From contig NZ_JAKIKR010000021.1 in assembly GCF_023284025.1 (NCBI RefSeq), forward strand, positions 1 to 64,000: DNA of 64,000 nucleotides, written 5' to 3'. The translations under genes were made by a program, and so were the position numbers. Every line of letters starts with the position of its first letter. Position 1 is the first letter of the stretch. Source of the stretch: Shewanella abyssi. GTDB taxonomy: Bacteria > Pseudomonadota > Gammaproteobacteria > Enterobacterales > Shewanellaceae. The notes under the pieces were generated by a model. The model was not told where the DNA came from. It saw nothing but the letters and a program-made list of their open reading frames with translations, and made no database searches. Shown here one piece after another: positions 50,330-59,672 of the stretch.

Positions 50330-50545
50330 CTACCTAGGCTTTAGGCAAGTATCGAGCTTGCGCTTTAAAACCCATTTCAGTGCTAAATAATAGCGACGCC
50401 CGATTAAGTCCTAGGTCTTAGTATTGGTGTTGCCGTCAGTGTAACTCTGATGATACGGCGCTTGTCGGTCGAATACGTTATCAACTCCAGCGGTTAAAGC
50501 AATATTATTATCGACTTCATAGCGAACATGGACATTATGCGTAAG
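50330..50545 (-). pseudogene. C-terminal remnant of a TonB-dependent siderophore-type receptor
   Basis: On the minus strand, 50413-50545 reads HNVHVRYEVDNNIALTAGVDNVF..., a typical penultimate-strand 'G(V/I)(N/D)N(L/V)FD' motif of TonB receptors. After an in-frame TAG (50411-50413) the same frame continues DLIGRRYYLALKWV, the classic last strand of the barrel. So the true C-terminus is present but interrupted, and everything upstream of it is missing (a TGA precedes at 50546-50548). The last codons also drift past the expected W-V-F end. Only the tail of the receptor survives, directly before two PepSY genes. Confidence 0.8.
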
Positions 50546-50631
50546 TCACTGCATACCTCTAAAGTGAGGTTTTTGACCCAAAAGTGTGATTACCCGAGCA
50601 TTTTACTCAAGTAATGTTTGCGACAAACAAA

Positions 50632-50665
50632 AGATGCAAATAATATGTATGTTATATTATTTGCA
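50632..50665 (+). promoter_or_regulatory. Inverted repeat and NsrR-like half sites upstream of ric
   Basis: AAGATGCA (50632-50639) and ATGTATGTT (50645-50653) resemble the two arms of the gammaproteobacterial NsrR operator but with one base less between them than the consensus. Overlapping this, AATAATAT (50639-50646) and ATATTATT (50654-50661) form an exact 8-bp inverted repeat around GTATGTT. It ends about 20-30 bases before the ric start, where a repressor would block transcription. Inferred by eye. Confidence 0.35.
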
Positions 50666-50682
50666 GTTTTTGGAGTGCCATC

Positions 50683-51390
50683 ATGTCTCAATCAAAAGAA
50701 GTGTTACTGAATACTCGCGTCGGAGAATTGGTCGCTAGTGACTTCCGTACAGCCCATATTTTTAGTCAGTTTGGTATCGATTTTTGTTGCGGTGGTGGGA
50801 TCTCTTTAGAACGCGCGATTACACGCTTTGATGCAGATGAAGACCAACTTATCAATGCCCTGCTAGCGTTAGACGAAAACGCAGAAAAGGGCCAAGGGCT
50901 TGCGGAGTTACCACTGCCCGATCTGCTTAACTATATTGAAGCAACGCATCACACCTATGTGCGAGAAAAGACACCTCTGCTAATTGAATACAGTCAAAAA
51001 ATGGTCCGTGCACATGGCGAGAATCATAGCGAGATAAAGCCGTTAGCAGGCTGGATTAATGCGCTTGTCAATGACTTGATGCCACATCTAATGAAAGAGG
51101 AGCAGATCCTGTTTCCGGCCATTCTAGGGCTACATAACCAAGTGCAAACCCAAACTTGTTTTGGCCATATCAGTAACCCAATTAATGCCATGTTGCATGA
51201 GCATGATGAAGCGTTGCAGATTATGGCAAAGATCAGTGAGCTGACTAATGGCTTTCAGCCACCGGAGCATGCGTGTACCACATGGCGAGTTTGTTATGCC
51301 ACACTTACTGAATTTCAAGCAGATCTAAAGCAGCACATCTATATTGAGAACAACGTGTTGTTCCCCCAAGCTGTTGCGCTAACCGCATAA
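50683..51390 (+). CDS. ytfE: Iron-sulfur cluster repair di-iron protein (RIC/YtfE/ScdA)
   Basis: 235 residues: an N-terminal ScdA domain with DFCCGGGISLERA (about 30-42) and a hemerythrin-like four-helix domain with di-iron ligands in EATHHTYVRE, HLMKEEQILFP, MLHEHDEAL and LKQHIYIENNVLFPQA. It repairs Fe-S clusters damaged by NO or oxidative stress and is usually under NsrR control. Its position beside the nitric oxide reductase locus and downstream of an operator-like dyad fits an NO response. TTTGGAG precedes the ATG. Confidence 0.95.
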   Translation: MSQSKEVLLNTRVGELVASDFRTAHIFSQFGIDFCCGGGISLERAITRFDADEDQLINALLALDENAEKGQGLAELPLPDLLNYIEATHHTYVREKTPLLIEYSQKMVRAHGENHSEIKPLAGWINALVNDLMPHLMKEEQILFPAILGLHNQVQTQTCFGHISNPINAMLHEHDEALQIMAKISELTNGFQPPEHACTTWRVCYATLTEFQADLKQHIYIENNVLFPQAVALTA

Positions 51391-51395
51391 AAAGG

Positions 51396-51422
51396 AAAGG
51401 CTCACTTAGGTGAGCCTTTTTA
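51396..51422 (+). terminator. Terminator after ric
   Basis: AAAGGCTCAC (51396-51405), loop TTAG, GTGAGCCTTT (51410-51419), then T-rich sequence. Confidence 0.9.
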
Positions 51423-51595
51423 TTAAATTGCAGTTTGTTGTAGCGGAGACCAGTTCATTGATGCTTGCTTTTGCTGAATAAGTTGCTCAATCAGCTCTCT
51501 TATTTTTGGTTCAGCATCAATAAATTTACTCATGTTTGCACCACCATTGCGAGCATCATAAATAGCTTCAGCGTCTAAACGACCATCACGAAGAG
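51423..51595 (-). other. Coding-like fragment downstream of yigB, unknown origin
   Basis: Just after yigB, in another frame, the minus strand reads [17 protein letters not shown] followed by an ATG (51533) and MSKFIDAEPKIRELIEQLIQ, ending LQQTAI with a TAA at 51423. Residue composition is protein-like and the frame stays open back into yigB, but no ribosome site precedes the ATG and no family was recognised. It is either a 36-residue gene or the tail of a lost gene fused by deletion next to yigB. Confidence 0.35.
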
Positions 51596-52312
51596 CTAAA
51601 GAAGTTGCTCTAGCTGAAAAATGGATTGGATTTGAAAATGAGGAACTTGCATTTTTGCTCGCGCTATAGTCGCCGAGCCAAATCCTGGGTTGAGCCACAC
51701 CGCCTGACAACCTGCACGCCTTGCGCCATCAACATCGCTACTCGCGCTGTCGCCAACATGAAGCAGACTTGCCAGTGGAATACCTAACCTCTGTGCAGCC
51801 TGAACAAACATCTCTTTGGCCGGTTTTTGCTTTACTCCTTGGCCAGGATGTAGCACAAATTCAAATATTCCGTCGAGTCCAATACGCAGGTGATCAACAT
51901 TGCCATTGGTGATCCCGACTAAGCGATAGCGCCGTTTTAATGCTTGCAGTAACTCCAGCACCTCTTTCGATACTGCAAACTGACTTCGATATAAAATAAA
52001 CTGCTCAAGCACCGCCTTGGCGCCCTCTTTAGCAACTGCAACATCATAACCTAGCATCAGTAAGCCACGCTCCAACATCACCACACGCGCCAAGCTAGTG
52101 TCATGGCGAAGCTCAGGTGCATGCTGAAGCAAATCAAACTTCAATCTATGCCAATCGCGCAACTGCCACTGTGTAGATTTCGGGTAATGTTGCTGTAAAA
52201 ACTGCTGCGAGGCAGCTTCAGCTTTTTGAATGATAGGGCGATTGTCATACAGCGTATCATCTAAATCAAAGCTAATAGCGCTAAAGCTTTGCGGCCTGAT
52301 AAACACCTTCAT
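51596..52312 (-). CDS. yigB: HAD-family phosphatase YigB
   Basis: 238 residues with HAD motifs: nucleophile [10 protein letters not shown], motif [10 protein letters not shown], lysine in KQKPAKEMF, and motif [19 protein letters not shown]. YigB in E. coli dephosphorylates 5-amino-6-(5-phosphoribitylamino)uracil in flavin synthesis, besides FMN. It follows xerC with a 4-base overlap, keeping the dapF-DUF484-xerC-yigB order of E. coli. Confidence 0.92.
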   Translation of the reverse strand: MKVFIRPQSFSAISFDLDDTLYDNRPIIQKAEAASQQFLQQHYPKSTQWQLRDWHRLKFDLLQHAPELRHDTSLARVVMLERGLLMLGYDVAVAKEGAKAVLEQFILYRSQFAVSKEVLELLQALKRRYRLVGITNGNVDHLRIGLDGIFEFVLHPGQGVKQKPAKEMFVQAAQRLGIPLASLLHVGDSASSDVDGARRAGCQAVWLNPGFGSATIARAKMQVPHFQIQSIFQLEQLL

Positions 52313-53223
52313 GATTTATTGCCTCGCTTCTTTGCTCTTGGATGCGCACCATCGTATACCTTGGCCAGATGTTGAAAATCCAGACTGGTATAAATCTGGG
52401 TGGTTGATAAATTCGCATGACCAAGCAGCTCCTGCACCGCACGTAAGTCAGCACTAGACTCCAGCATATGCGTTGCAAATGAGTGACGTAGTTTATGTGG
52501 GTGCACTTTCACATTGAGCGCTTGCTCCTGGCCCCACTTAGTTAGCCTTGCCTGAATACTACGGTGGGCTAAGCGCCGGCCTTTGGCCGTTACAAATAGC
52601 GCGTCATCTTCACATGCTATGTCATGCCGAATATCAAGCCACTGCGTTATAGCAGCCAGTGCCAACTTACCGATTGGCACTATTCGCTCTTTACTGCCCT
52701 TACCGAGCACTTTAACTTGCGCTTGGGAAAATTTAATATCAGTCACATTGAGCGCTGCCAATTCCGCCAGTCGTAAACCCGAGGAGTAAAACAGCTCCAT
52801 TATCGCCTTGTCTCGATAGCTTAATGGATCGTTAGCATCGATTTCCAGCAGATGGCTAACCGAATCAACATCCATATTTTTGGGTAAGGGTTTGGCTTGT
52901 TTGGGTGCGCTAAGATTCAGTGCGGGGTTAACTGAGATCTGTTGCTCTCTTAGCAGGAAGTCGAAGAATTGTTTAATCGATGACAACGTAAGGGACAATG
53001 AGCGCGGGCTTAATCCCTGACGATGTAGCTTGGCCAGCATGGCTTGCAATGACTCATGTTGTAACGCTAGCCAGCTATCGTCTTCGGCAAACAGGGCTTC
53101 AACCCGCTTTAGTTCAAACAGGTAATTTCTTACTGTGTAGGCTGAGACTTGTCGCTCAGTTTTAAGGTAACGCTCAAAATCGATAAGCCAAGGTGACGTG
53201 CTTGACGATCTATTGTCAGCCAT
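52309..53223 (-). CDS. xerC: Tyrosine recombinase XerC
   Basis: 304 residues. SAM-like N-terminal domain ([33 protein letters not shown] region) and a catalytic domain with all active residues: R in [13 protein letters not shown] in [13 protein letters not shown]-x-x-R in [13 protein letters not shown] in [12 protein letters not shown] and the tyrosine in IYTSL. With XerD and FtsK it resolves chromosome dimers at dif. It is the housekeeping enzyme, as gene order shows, not a phage integrase. Confidence 0.96.
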   Translation of the reverse strand: MADNRSSSTSPWLIDFERYLKTERQVSAYTVRNYLFELKRVEALFAEDDSWLALQHESLQAMLAKLHRQGLSPRSLSLTLSSIKQFFDFLLREQQISVNPALNLSAPKQAKPLPKNMDVDSVSHLLEIDANDPLSYRDKAIMELFYSSGLRLAELAALNVTDIKFSQAQVKVLGKGSKERIVPIGKLALAAITQWLDIRHDIACEDDALFVTAKGRRLAHRSIQARLTKWGQEQALNVKVHPHKLRHSFATHMLESSADLRAVQELLGHANLSTTQIYTSLDFQHLAKVYDGAHPRAKKRGNKS

Positions 53224-53235
53224 AAAGCCTCGCGG

Positions 53236-53868
53236 TTAAATTTTCGGCAACTGATAATCCAGTAACTGCTTAAGTTGAGAGAGTAACAGATGATCCATCT
53301 CTGGATGAAAGTGCATAGGGTCAGTGCTTGCGATAGCAAATATCACCTGTCCACACTCCTTCGATAACCGAGATAACGCCACTGAACCGACCTCAGAACC
53401 AAACAAACGTTTCGATTCTTCTATGGTTAAGCGGCCAAAATAATAACCTGAATCTAAGCGTTTTCGCCAAATATGCGACAGTTCACTATCGATGTCATGT
53501 ACGGTTATTAGTCGAACGTGGCTAAACTGAAACTGCTCTTTTAAGCCGCTTGATAATACTTGACGCAACTCGCCCATATCTTCACATTTTAGCATCTGCA
53601 TCGACAATGCACTGTTAAACATGTAGATCTGTTCGTTTCGTGACGCCATTGATAGCAAGGCTGTTATCTCCTCTTCAAGCTGCGAAACTCGTTGGCGTAA
53701 TGACTCCTGCTGACGCTCAACCAAGGATACGGCCCCACGCTCAGCATGTGGAATACGCATCGCCAGCAATAACTCAGGGTAGCGACTAAAAAAATCGGGG
53801 TTATCCAGCAGATACTCTCGGATCAAGATCTCGTCAAACGGTGGTTGCTTCATGGTATTTTCTGTCAT
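53236..53868 (-). CDS. DUF484 family protein
   Basis: 210 residues with the DUF484 layout: an N-terminal segment with [24 protein letters not shown], a coiled coil ([21 protein letters not shown], shown here as about residues 46-66) and a GAF-like C-terminal domain. The function is unknown in all species, but the gene is kept between dapF and xerC throughout gammaproteobacteria. It overlaps dapF by four bases. Confidence 0.9.
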   Translation of the reverse strand: MTENTMKQPPFDEILIREYLLDNPDFFSRYPELLLAMRIPHAERGAVSLVERQQESLRQRVSQLEEEITALLSMASRNEQIYMFNSALSMQMLKCEDMGELRQVLSSGLKEQFQFSHVRLITVHDIDSELSHIWRKRLDSGYYFGRLTIEESKRLFGSEVGSVALSRLSKECGQVIFAIASTDPMHFHPEMDHLLLSQLKQLLDYQLPKI

Positions 53869-54692
53869 TGAGGAATTTGTCCATCATAAACGTGCTCTGC
53901 CGGTCCAGTCATCCACAACGGCTTACCTTCGCCATCCCAGTTGATCATTAATGTGCCACCGGGCAGATCAACCCGTACATTTCGTTCGAGCTTACCTTGC
54001 AAAACACCGACAACTACCGCAGCGCAAGCGCCAGTGCCACAGGCTAATGTTTCGGCCGCGCCGCGTTCATACACCCGCAGTTTGATATAGCCCGCGTTGA
54101 CCACTTCCATAAAGCCAACGTTTACTCCTTTAGGAAAACGTTCATGCTGGGTCAGTTCAGTGCCAATAGCATCGACATCGGTATTAGCCACATCGTCAAC
54201 CTCAATGACACAGTGTGGATTGCCCATAGAGACAGCGCCACATAGGTAAGTTCCGCTGGACGCCATCAATAAGTAAGTCTTTTCCACTTTCTTAGCATTA
54301 AAAGGAATTTTAGCCGGTTCAAGTACTGGCACACCCATATTAACCGTGACTTTACCGTCGCGTTCCAGTCTCAGGGTGATCTTACCTGACGAGGTACTCA
54401 CTCGAATCTTATGCTTATGCGTTAAGCCTTTATTGCTAACAAATCGAGCAAAACAACGGGCGCCATTACCGCATTGCTCCACTTCACTGCCATCGGCATT
54501 AAAGATCCGATAATGAAAATCAAGATCGGGATCGTACGGTGGTTCCACCAACAACAATTGATCGAAGCCGATGCCAAAATTTCGGTCTGCTAGACGCTTG
54601 ATCTGATCCGGTGAGAAGAACACATTTTGTGTGATCCCATCAACAACCATAAAGTCATTGCCTAAACCGTGCATCTTCGTGAATTGAATCAA
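53865..54692 (-). CDS. dapF: Diaminopimelate epimerase
   Basis: 275 residues. The two catalytic cysteines are in [13 protein letters not shown] (about residue 73) and [12 protein letters not shown] (about 217). N-terminus [19 protein letters not shown] is standard. It converts LL- to meso-diaminopimelate for lysine and peptidoglycan synthesis, feeding the adjacent lysA product. Gap of 65 bases from lysA. Confidence 0.97.
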   Translation of the reverse strand: MIQFTKMHGLGNDFMVVDGITQNVFFSPDQIKRLADRNFGIGFDQLLLVEPPYDPDLDFHYRIFNADGSEVEQCGNGARCFARFVSNKGLTHKHKIRVSTSSGKITLRLERDGKVTVNMGVPVLEPAKIPFNAKKVEKTYLLMASSGTYLCGAVSMGNPHCVIEVDDVANTDVDAIGTELTQHERFPKGVNVGFMEVVNAGYIKLRVYERGAAETLACGTGACAAVVVGVLQGKLERNVRVDLPGGTLMINWDGEGKPLWMTGPAEHVYDGQIPQ

Positions 54693-54757
54693 GATGGACT
54701 TCCTTAAAGGTAACCGTAGCGGATAATATTTATCATGCTACATTCTAGTTATTGAGT

Positions 54758-56002
54758 TTACGGCAGTAATTGCTCACCTTGCCACAATTGTGCAAGCTTT
54801 TCTCTTTCGCGGATCACGTAAGCATTATCACCATCAACCATCAACTCTGCCGCTCGAGGGCGCGAATTGTAGTTAGACGCCATGGTAAAACCATACGCGC
54901 CAGATGAACGAATCGCTAAGTAATCACCCGCTTGCACGTTTAGCTGGCGATCCTTACCTAAGAAATCACCAGTTTCACACACAGGTCCAACGACGTCATA
55001 GCTTTGAGTTTCGCCGCCACGATCGATCGCCGGAATAATTTTTTGCCATGCACTGTAAAGCGCAGGTCTGATCAAATCGTTCATCGCGCCATCGACTAAG
55101 GCAAAGCGCTTCTCGCTGTTTTCTTTGAGGTATAGCACTTGCGTGACAAAAATACCTGCGTTGGCCGCAATCGCTCTACCAGGTTCAAAGATAAGTTTAA
55201 GATTTCGCCCACCTAAACGTTCTAACAATGCCGCGGCATAGGCGTCAGGTTGTGGTGGTATCTCATCATCATAAGTGACACCAAGACCGCCACCCACATC
55301 AAAATGCTTAATCTCGATGCCTAGCACCGCTAAACGATCGATTAAGGCCAACATACGATCCATTGCGTCTAAAAACGGCTTAATCTCAGTAAGCTGAGAA
55401 CCGATATGGCAATCTACACCTTTAATTTCTAACCCTGGAAGCGCCTTAGCACGTAGGAAAATGGTTTCAGCTTCTTCCATCGCAATACCAAACTTATTCT
55501 CTTTAAGCCCAGTTGAGATGTAGGGGTGCGTGCCCGCATCGACGTCAGGATTAATACGCAAAGAAACAGGTGCCACTTTACCAAGACGTTGTGCAACAAT
55601 GCTTAGTTGTTCCAGCTCAGCCGCCGACTCTACGTTAAAGCAGTAGATACCGAGCTCTAACGCCATCTCCATCTCAGCAACGGTTTTACCCACGCCAGAA
55701 AAGACGACTTTAGCAGGGTCGCCGCCGGCCTCAATCACTCGGCCAAGCTCACCGCCTGAAACAATATCAAAGCCACTGCCCAAACGTGCCAGTACATTCA
55801 GTACTGCAATATTTGAATTCGCCTTAACTGCATAACAGATAAGGTGTGGATGGTTAGCAACAGCATTATCAAACGCATGCCAATGTCGCTCTAATGTCGC
55901 TCGCGAATAGATGTAAAGAGGTGTGCCATGTTGCTGAGCTAATTCAGCGACTTGACATTGTTCGGCGTACAGCTCTTCTGCTTGATATATAAAATGATCC
56001 AA
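54758..56002 (-). CDS. lysA: Diaminopimelate decarboxylase
   Basis: 414 residues, fold-type III PLP enzyme. The PLP lysine is in CYAVKANSN (about 60), with HIGSQ, the glycine-rich GGGLGVTY, EPGRA and the catalytic cysteine in GPVCETGDFLG. It forms L-lysine from meso-diaminopimelate. It begins 5 bases after lptM and precedes dapF, so lysine synthesis and its precursor step are co-transcribed. Confidence 0.97.
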   Translation of the reverse strand: MDHFIYQAEELYAEQCQVAELAQQHGTPLYIYSRATLERHWHAFDNAVANHPHLICYAVKANSNIAVLNVLARLGSGFDIVSGGELGRVIEAGGDPAKVVFSGVGKTVAEMEMALELGIYCFNVESAAELEQLSIVAQRLGKVAPVSLRINPDVDAGTHPYISTGLKENKFGIAMEEAETIFLRAKALPGLEIKGVDCHIGSQLTEIKPFLDAMDRMLALIDRLAVLGIEIKHFDVGGGLGVTYDDEIPPQPDAYAAALLERLGGRNLKLIFEPGRAIAANAGIFVTQVLYLKENSEKRFALVDGAMNDLIRPALYSAWQKIIPAIDRGGETQSYDVVGPVCETGDFLGKDRQLNVQAGDYLAIRSSGAYGFTMASNYNSRPRAAELMVDGDNAYVIREREKLAQLWQGEQLLP

Positions 56003-56007
56003 GGTCT

Positions 56008-56184
56008 TTAATCCTTCTTACTTTCTTCGCTTTGCTTCGGCTCTGCGTCAGGCGACTTTTCATCGCTCGCTTGTTGATTAACATCTTGCGGAGGCGCTCT
56101 AAATAACGCACTTTTTTGCCCACAACCTAAAAGTACTAGGCTACCAAGCCCCAGCAACAAAAACAGTCTCATTTTTTTCAACAT
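56008..56184 (-). CDS. lptM: LPS-assembly lipoprotein LptM (YifL-like)
   Basis: 58 residues: a lipoprotein signal peptide ending LVLLGC (lipobox, acylated Cys about residue 22), then CGQKSALFRAPP, the short conserved 'CG.K..L(Y/F)..P' block of LptM, and a hydrophilic tail. LptM helps form correct disulfides in the LptD/E outer-membrane LPS translocon. The ATG at 56184 is preferred, with AAAGGG upstream; a longer frame from 56223 would spoil the signal peptide. Its place before lysA is that of yifL in E. coli. Confidence 0.85.
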   Translation of the reverse strand: MLKKMRLFLLLGLGSLVLLGCGQKSALFRAPPQDVNQQASDEKSPDAEPKQSEESKKD

Positions 56185-56660
56185 CGGTTGACCCTTTAGC
56201 GCAATGACCGCAGACAGGAGCAACCCATGTCAACGTCTTGCAGTGTGGCAAAAATAGTTATACTTGATGTTTGCAGACAAGGCCGTTATCAGTCAAGCCT
56301 ATAACGCATTTATATCCGCTGTTTTTAGCACTTATTTAGTATTATACCCGTCCTACTTGAACATGCTCGTTTCAGAGGCGTTGGGCTTTACTAAGATTTA
56401 TAGGTAATAGACTATAAATTGATGAGTTAATAGCCGCTAGCATGCTATTTATCTATATTTCACGACATCAAGGATGCGTCAAGCCGTTGAAAACAGCACT
56501 AGAATAACCCTATGTAAAACAAATATATAAACAACACGACGGCGTTTTATTATAGCTGCACTTAATAACCCCAAAATTAATGTGATTGGTAATCACTGGT
56601 TGGATTGGTAGTATTAGCTGCATTAACGCTGCAATCTTAAAAATCTGAGGAATAATTAGC
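56185..56660. other. Divergent spacer lptM/cyaY
   Basis: 476 bases without a recognisable gene. AT-rich in the right half, where the cyaY promoter should lie; a run of TATAAATTG-like sequence near 56410 gives no clear -35/-10 pair. Nothing else is seen. Confidence 0.4.
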
Positions 56661-56993
56661 ATGGCTATAACAGATTTCGAATTTCATCAACTTGCCGATG
56701 AAATGTTTCAAGCAATTGATAATGCGCTAGAGGTTCTTATTGACGAGCAAGATGCTGACGTCGATGTCGATGGTTCAGGTAATGTTTTACAATTAGAATT
56801 TAACGGCAACTCTAAAATAGTGATCAACAAACAAGAGCCGATGCATGAAATTTGGTTGGCAACACAGTTTGGTGGTTATCACTTTGCCTATATCGACGGT
56901 AAATGGTTAGATCAGCGTAATAACAATGAGTTTATGCCATTTGTTGTCGAGTCTATTTTCAAGCAAAGTGGACTAAAACTAGATATCAAATAG
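56661..56993 (+). CDS. cyaY: Frataxin-like iron-sulfur assembly protein CyaY
   Basis: 110 residues with the frataxin pattern: acidic first helix ([19 protein letters not shown]), [17 protein letters not shown], and [16 protein letters not shown] with the conserved tryptophan, then GGYHF. CyaY binds iron and modulates IscS in Fe-S cluster assembly. TGAGGAATAATTAGC precedes the ATG. It faces cyaA in the usual convergent arrangement with a shared terminator. Confidence 0.96.
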   Translation: MAITDFEFHQLADEMFQAIDNALEVLIDEQDADVDVDGSGNVLQLEFNGNSKIVINKQEPMHEIWLATQFGGYHFAYIDGKWLDQRNNNEFMPFVVESIFKQSGLKLDIK

Positions 56994-57002
56994 CTCATTA
57001 TA

Positions 57003-57032
57003 AAAAAGAGGAGAACTAACACTCCTCTTTTT
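57003..57032. terminator. Bidirectional terminator between cyaY and cyaA
   Basis: AAAAAGAGGAG (57003-57013) and CTCCTCTTTTT (57022-57032), perfect 11-bp stem with 8-base loop; A and T tracts serve both convergent genes. Confidence 0.92.
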
Positions 57033-57049
57033 CCTGTTAAAAATTCAGT

Positions 57050-59473
57050 TTAAAACTCCACCTCGTTAGCGTCTTTTGATAGCCCAAAAGGCAATGCTAC
57101 CAGCTTGCCTTGCAAGCGTTCTAACTTAAAAAACTGCGGCATGTTAAATTGCTCTCTCTTTAATATTGAATCATTAAATGCATGGTGATGACTCACCTGG
57201 CTTACCAGCCCTTCAACATCAGCTCCCTGCTGCACATAATGATTTAACGCATTATTTTCATCTAAAATATACACATCTAGCCCCTCTACACGTTGGCGTA
57301 AAAAGTACTGAATAGCCCCTCTTGCCGCATAATCTTGAATAACTGACGGGATCTTTGAAAAAGGCTCATTACCGAGTTCTGGCCTAGGTATTTCAACCAG
57401 CTTCCTTTTTGAAAGCTGTTGGTAAAAGGACTTGGCATCACTGAGGTTTTCGAAATGCATGCCGCGATTATTGAAGAAAATACCATAACGAATGGGGCCG
57501 ACTTTTAGTGGATAGACCAAGGTAGATGAATCTTGGGTTTGATGGCTTAAACGAACCGATCTGTCGAGAAGGTTCTTAACGCCACGTTCGATTTGCGAGC
57601 TAAGCTTGCTCGAGCAACTAATCACCTCAATCGATACCTCTTGTGTCGCTCTTTTCATTCCAGGAGTAACTGAAGATAGTGCTTCCAAAATCGCTTTATC
57701 CCCTTCGAAGTGATTACAATGCCACTCTCCCCAGCTATTTAAGCTAATAACATCAATAGAACCCAGCATATTGGTTTTGTGTTTACCCATTGAAAACACA
57801 TTACTATTCATGTAATCAGCCATTATCTCTTGGCCAACCCACTGCTCTGTCGGATCGCTATTAAAGTTAAGCAGCAAGACCAATTTCTTAAAATGCCACG
57901 GCTGACAAAGCGCCATTTTTGATACTTTCATCGAACCGATGTCAATCAAACCATCGAGACGACTGGCTGCTTGAGTTAAAAATGCCGCGTTGCGCCTGCT
58001 CTTTTTAACGTCATGCCAACGAGTGCTTTGCACTGAAATACCATTGAGAGAGGCCCATACCAACAACTTTGCTTTGCTCTTTGAATGATAAACAGCGCTG
58101 TGATGTAGAAAGTTTTTCGGATCTGGCCCGCATCGATATAGATAGTAATTATTGTCCTGTTCACTATAGATAATCGAAAGGTTTGCCTCGGTAATTGAGC
58201 GACTCCAGAGTTGATTGAGCGTCATGATTTGATGCTCATCTTCACTAAAGTACGTATGCAGCTTACGGGTCAGCAGACCTAACTCTGAAATCCTCAATTT
58301 CTCACTCAAGCGGTGCGCTGAAGCGAAGTGCAACAGAGTTTGATAACTCCCTAGCATTAGCACATTAAGTTGCTCATTAAACCACTGCAGCTGACCACAG
58401 TGCCAATGTTCACAGTTATCCAGTGTTTCAACCAAGCTTGGCGCCCAGTTCCAATGTTCAACCAACTGCTGAATTTTGTAATAACGCCAATCTCTTGCTT
58501 GCTCAGGCAGGCTCAGCCTTACACCGCATTTAAGGTAAAAACAGCGCCGAGTGATCTCAAGTCTTCTCGCATCACCCAACTTTAATAAGTAAGTTTCAAT
58601 CGACTCATACAGTAAGTAATAAGCATCGTTGCCGGCTGAGAAATCTCCCTCTAAAGTGCGCTGCCAAATGCGTTCACTCACTAAACGAGTATTAGGATAT
58701 TCACTTGCGTAAGCTTCTAAAAGTAGGACCTTTAACAACGCCTTGTGTGGTTTTTCTACGCCCTTATATAACTGCCACAATGATGCGCCAAAATATTCAC
58801 TCGCGGGTAGCGCCCGAGCATCACCAAGAGAAAGTAAATGGGTGCTTTTTTTAGCGTCTGGCCACCAAGCAATGACCTTACCTGCCAGCCTAAAGTGGCT
58901 ACGGTAAAACTCTTCCAGCAACAACCAATGTTGCGCACTGCCGCTATGTTCGTGACCCATACTGTTATGCAGTTCTACTTGGCCTTCTTGAGCCATCACG
59001 AACTGTTCAGGATGAACTAGATAGATATTAACTTCGAAATCAAACTGGGCGAACCATTGGGTCAGCAAGGTCGATTTTTGTGCCAATAGCTCACATTGAT
59101 TTTGGCTGACCGACTTATTGTGAATAAGCCAAACATCAATATCACTTTGAGTATTTTGGCCAAAGCTGGCCGTGCTCCCCATGCTATAAACCCCCTCAAT
59201 AAGAGAGCTAGACTTAACGGCATTAGGCGGTACTGTAATATCAAGAGTATCGCAGGCTTCAAAATCCTCGCTGCTTAAATGGAAGTCAATAATCCCATTA
59301 GGCGTAAACGGGCCATTATAACCAGGTAATTTGTCTGAATGATGGTGCAATAAAATAGGAATTAAACGTAGTAAATACCGTTTAAGTGGCGACAATAAAG
59401 CACTCGCTCTCGCATATCGAATACAATCCAATCTTTCGGCAGCACATTCGAGAACATTGGTCCCTTCTGTCAA
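57050..59473 (-). CDS. cyaA: Class I adenylate cyclase
   Basis: 807 residues against 848 in E. coli. The N-terminal catalytic half carries GSTASFGQNTQSDIDVWL, the nucleotidyltransferase loop of class I enzymes; the C-terminal half is the regulatory part that responds to the PTS. The start is a TTG (59471-59473), as in E. coli cyaA where UUG limits translation; the nearest upstream ATG is out of frame. It makes cAMP for CRP, a main regulator of anaerobic respiration in Shewanella. A CRP-like box lies about 70 bases upstream. Confidence 0.94.
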   Translation of the reverse strand: MTEGTNVLECAAERLDCIRYARASALLSPLKRYLLRLIPILLHHHSDKLPGYNGPFTPNGIIDFHLSSEDFEACDTLDITVPPNAVKSSSLIEGVYSMGSTASFGQNTQSDIDVWLIHNKSVSQNQCELLAQKSTLLTQWFAQFDFEVNIYLVHPEQFVMAQEGQVELHNSMGHEHSGSAQHWLLLEEFYRSHFRLAGKVIAWWPDAKKSTHLLSLGDARALPASEYFGASLWQLYKGVEKPHKALLKVLLLEAYASEYPNTRLVSERIWQRTLEGDFSAGNDAYYLLYESIETYLLKLGDARRLEITRRCFYLKCGVRLSLPEQARDWRYYKIQQLVEHWNWAPSLVETLDNCEHWHCGQLQWFNEQLNVLMLGSYQTLLHFASAHRLSEKLRISELGLLTRKLHTYFSEDEHQIMTLNQLWSRSITEANLSIIYSEQDNNYYLYRCGPDPKNFLHHSAVYHSKSKAKLLVWASLNGISVQSTRWHDVKKSRRNAAFLTQAASRLDGLIDIGSMKVSKMALCQPWHFKKLVLLLNFNSDPTEQWVGQEIMADYMNSNVFSMGKHKTNMLGSIDVISLNSWGEWHCNHFEGDKAILEALSSVTPGMKRATQEVSIEVISCSSKLSSQIERGVKNLLDRSVRLSHQTQDSSTLVYPLKVGPIRYGIFFNNRGMHFENLSDAKSFYQQLSKRKLVEIPRPELGNEPFSKIPSVIQDYAARGAIQYFLRQRVEGLDVYILDENNALNHYVQQGADVEGLVSQVSHHHAFNDSILKREQFNMPQFFKLERLQGKLVALPFGLSKDANEVEF

Positions 59474-59542
59474 TTTCCATTAACTCCTATGTAGATAACG
59501 CAGACTCTAATGTATACGCCAAAGTGTTTAGCGGCAAGCAAA

Positions 59543-59558
59543 TGAGATCCAGATCACG
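59543..59558 (-). promoter_or_regulatory. CRP-like box in the cyaA/hemC divergent region
   Basis: TGAGATCCAGATCACG matches 8 of the 10 core positions of TGTGA-N6-TCACA and sits in an AT-rich context. In E. coli CRP represses cyaA from a comparable location. Called by eye. Confidence 0.45.
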
Positions 59559-59672
59559 CTTTTTAATGAGATATAACTGGGTATACTTCAAAGAATCAGC
59601 AGCAGATTGTTACATCTGTTTTCGGGCAATGTTAGCATTGGTGCAACTAAGTTCTAAGATGGAATATTCTGC

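Larger units (their letters stand above)
50235..50682. other. Spacer between the PepSY pair and ric
   Basis: 448 bases. It contains the TonB-receptor remnant (separate entry) on the left and the ric promoter/operator region on the right. Nothing else recognised. Confidence 0.6.

Noticed and set aside
52309..53223. XerC-like recombinase as a sign of an integrated element
   Set aside because: It is the housekeeping xerC in its conserved dapF-DUF484-xerC-yigB context; no attachment repeats or phage genes nearby.
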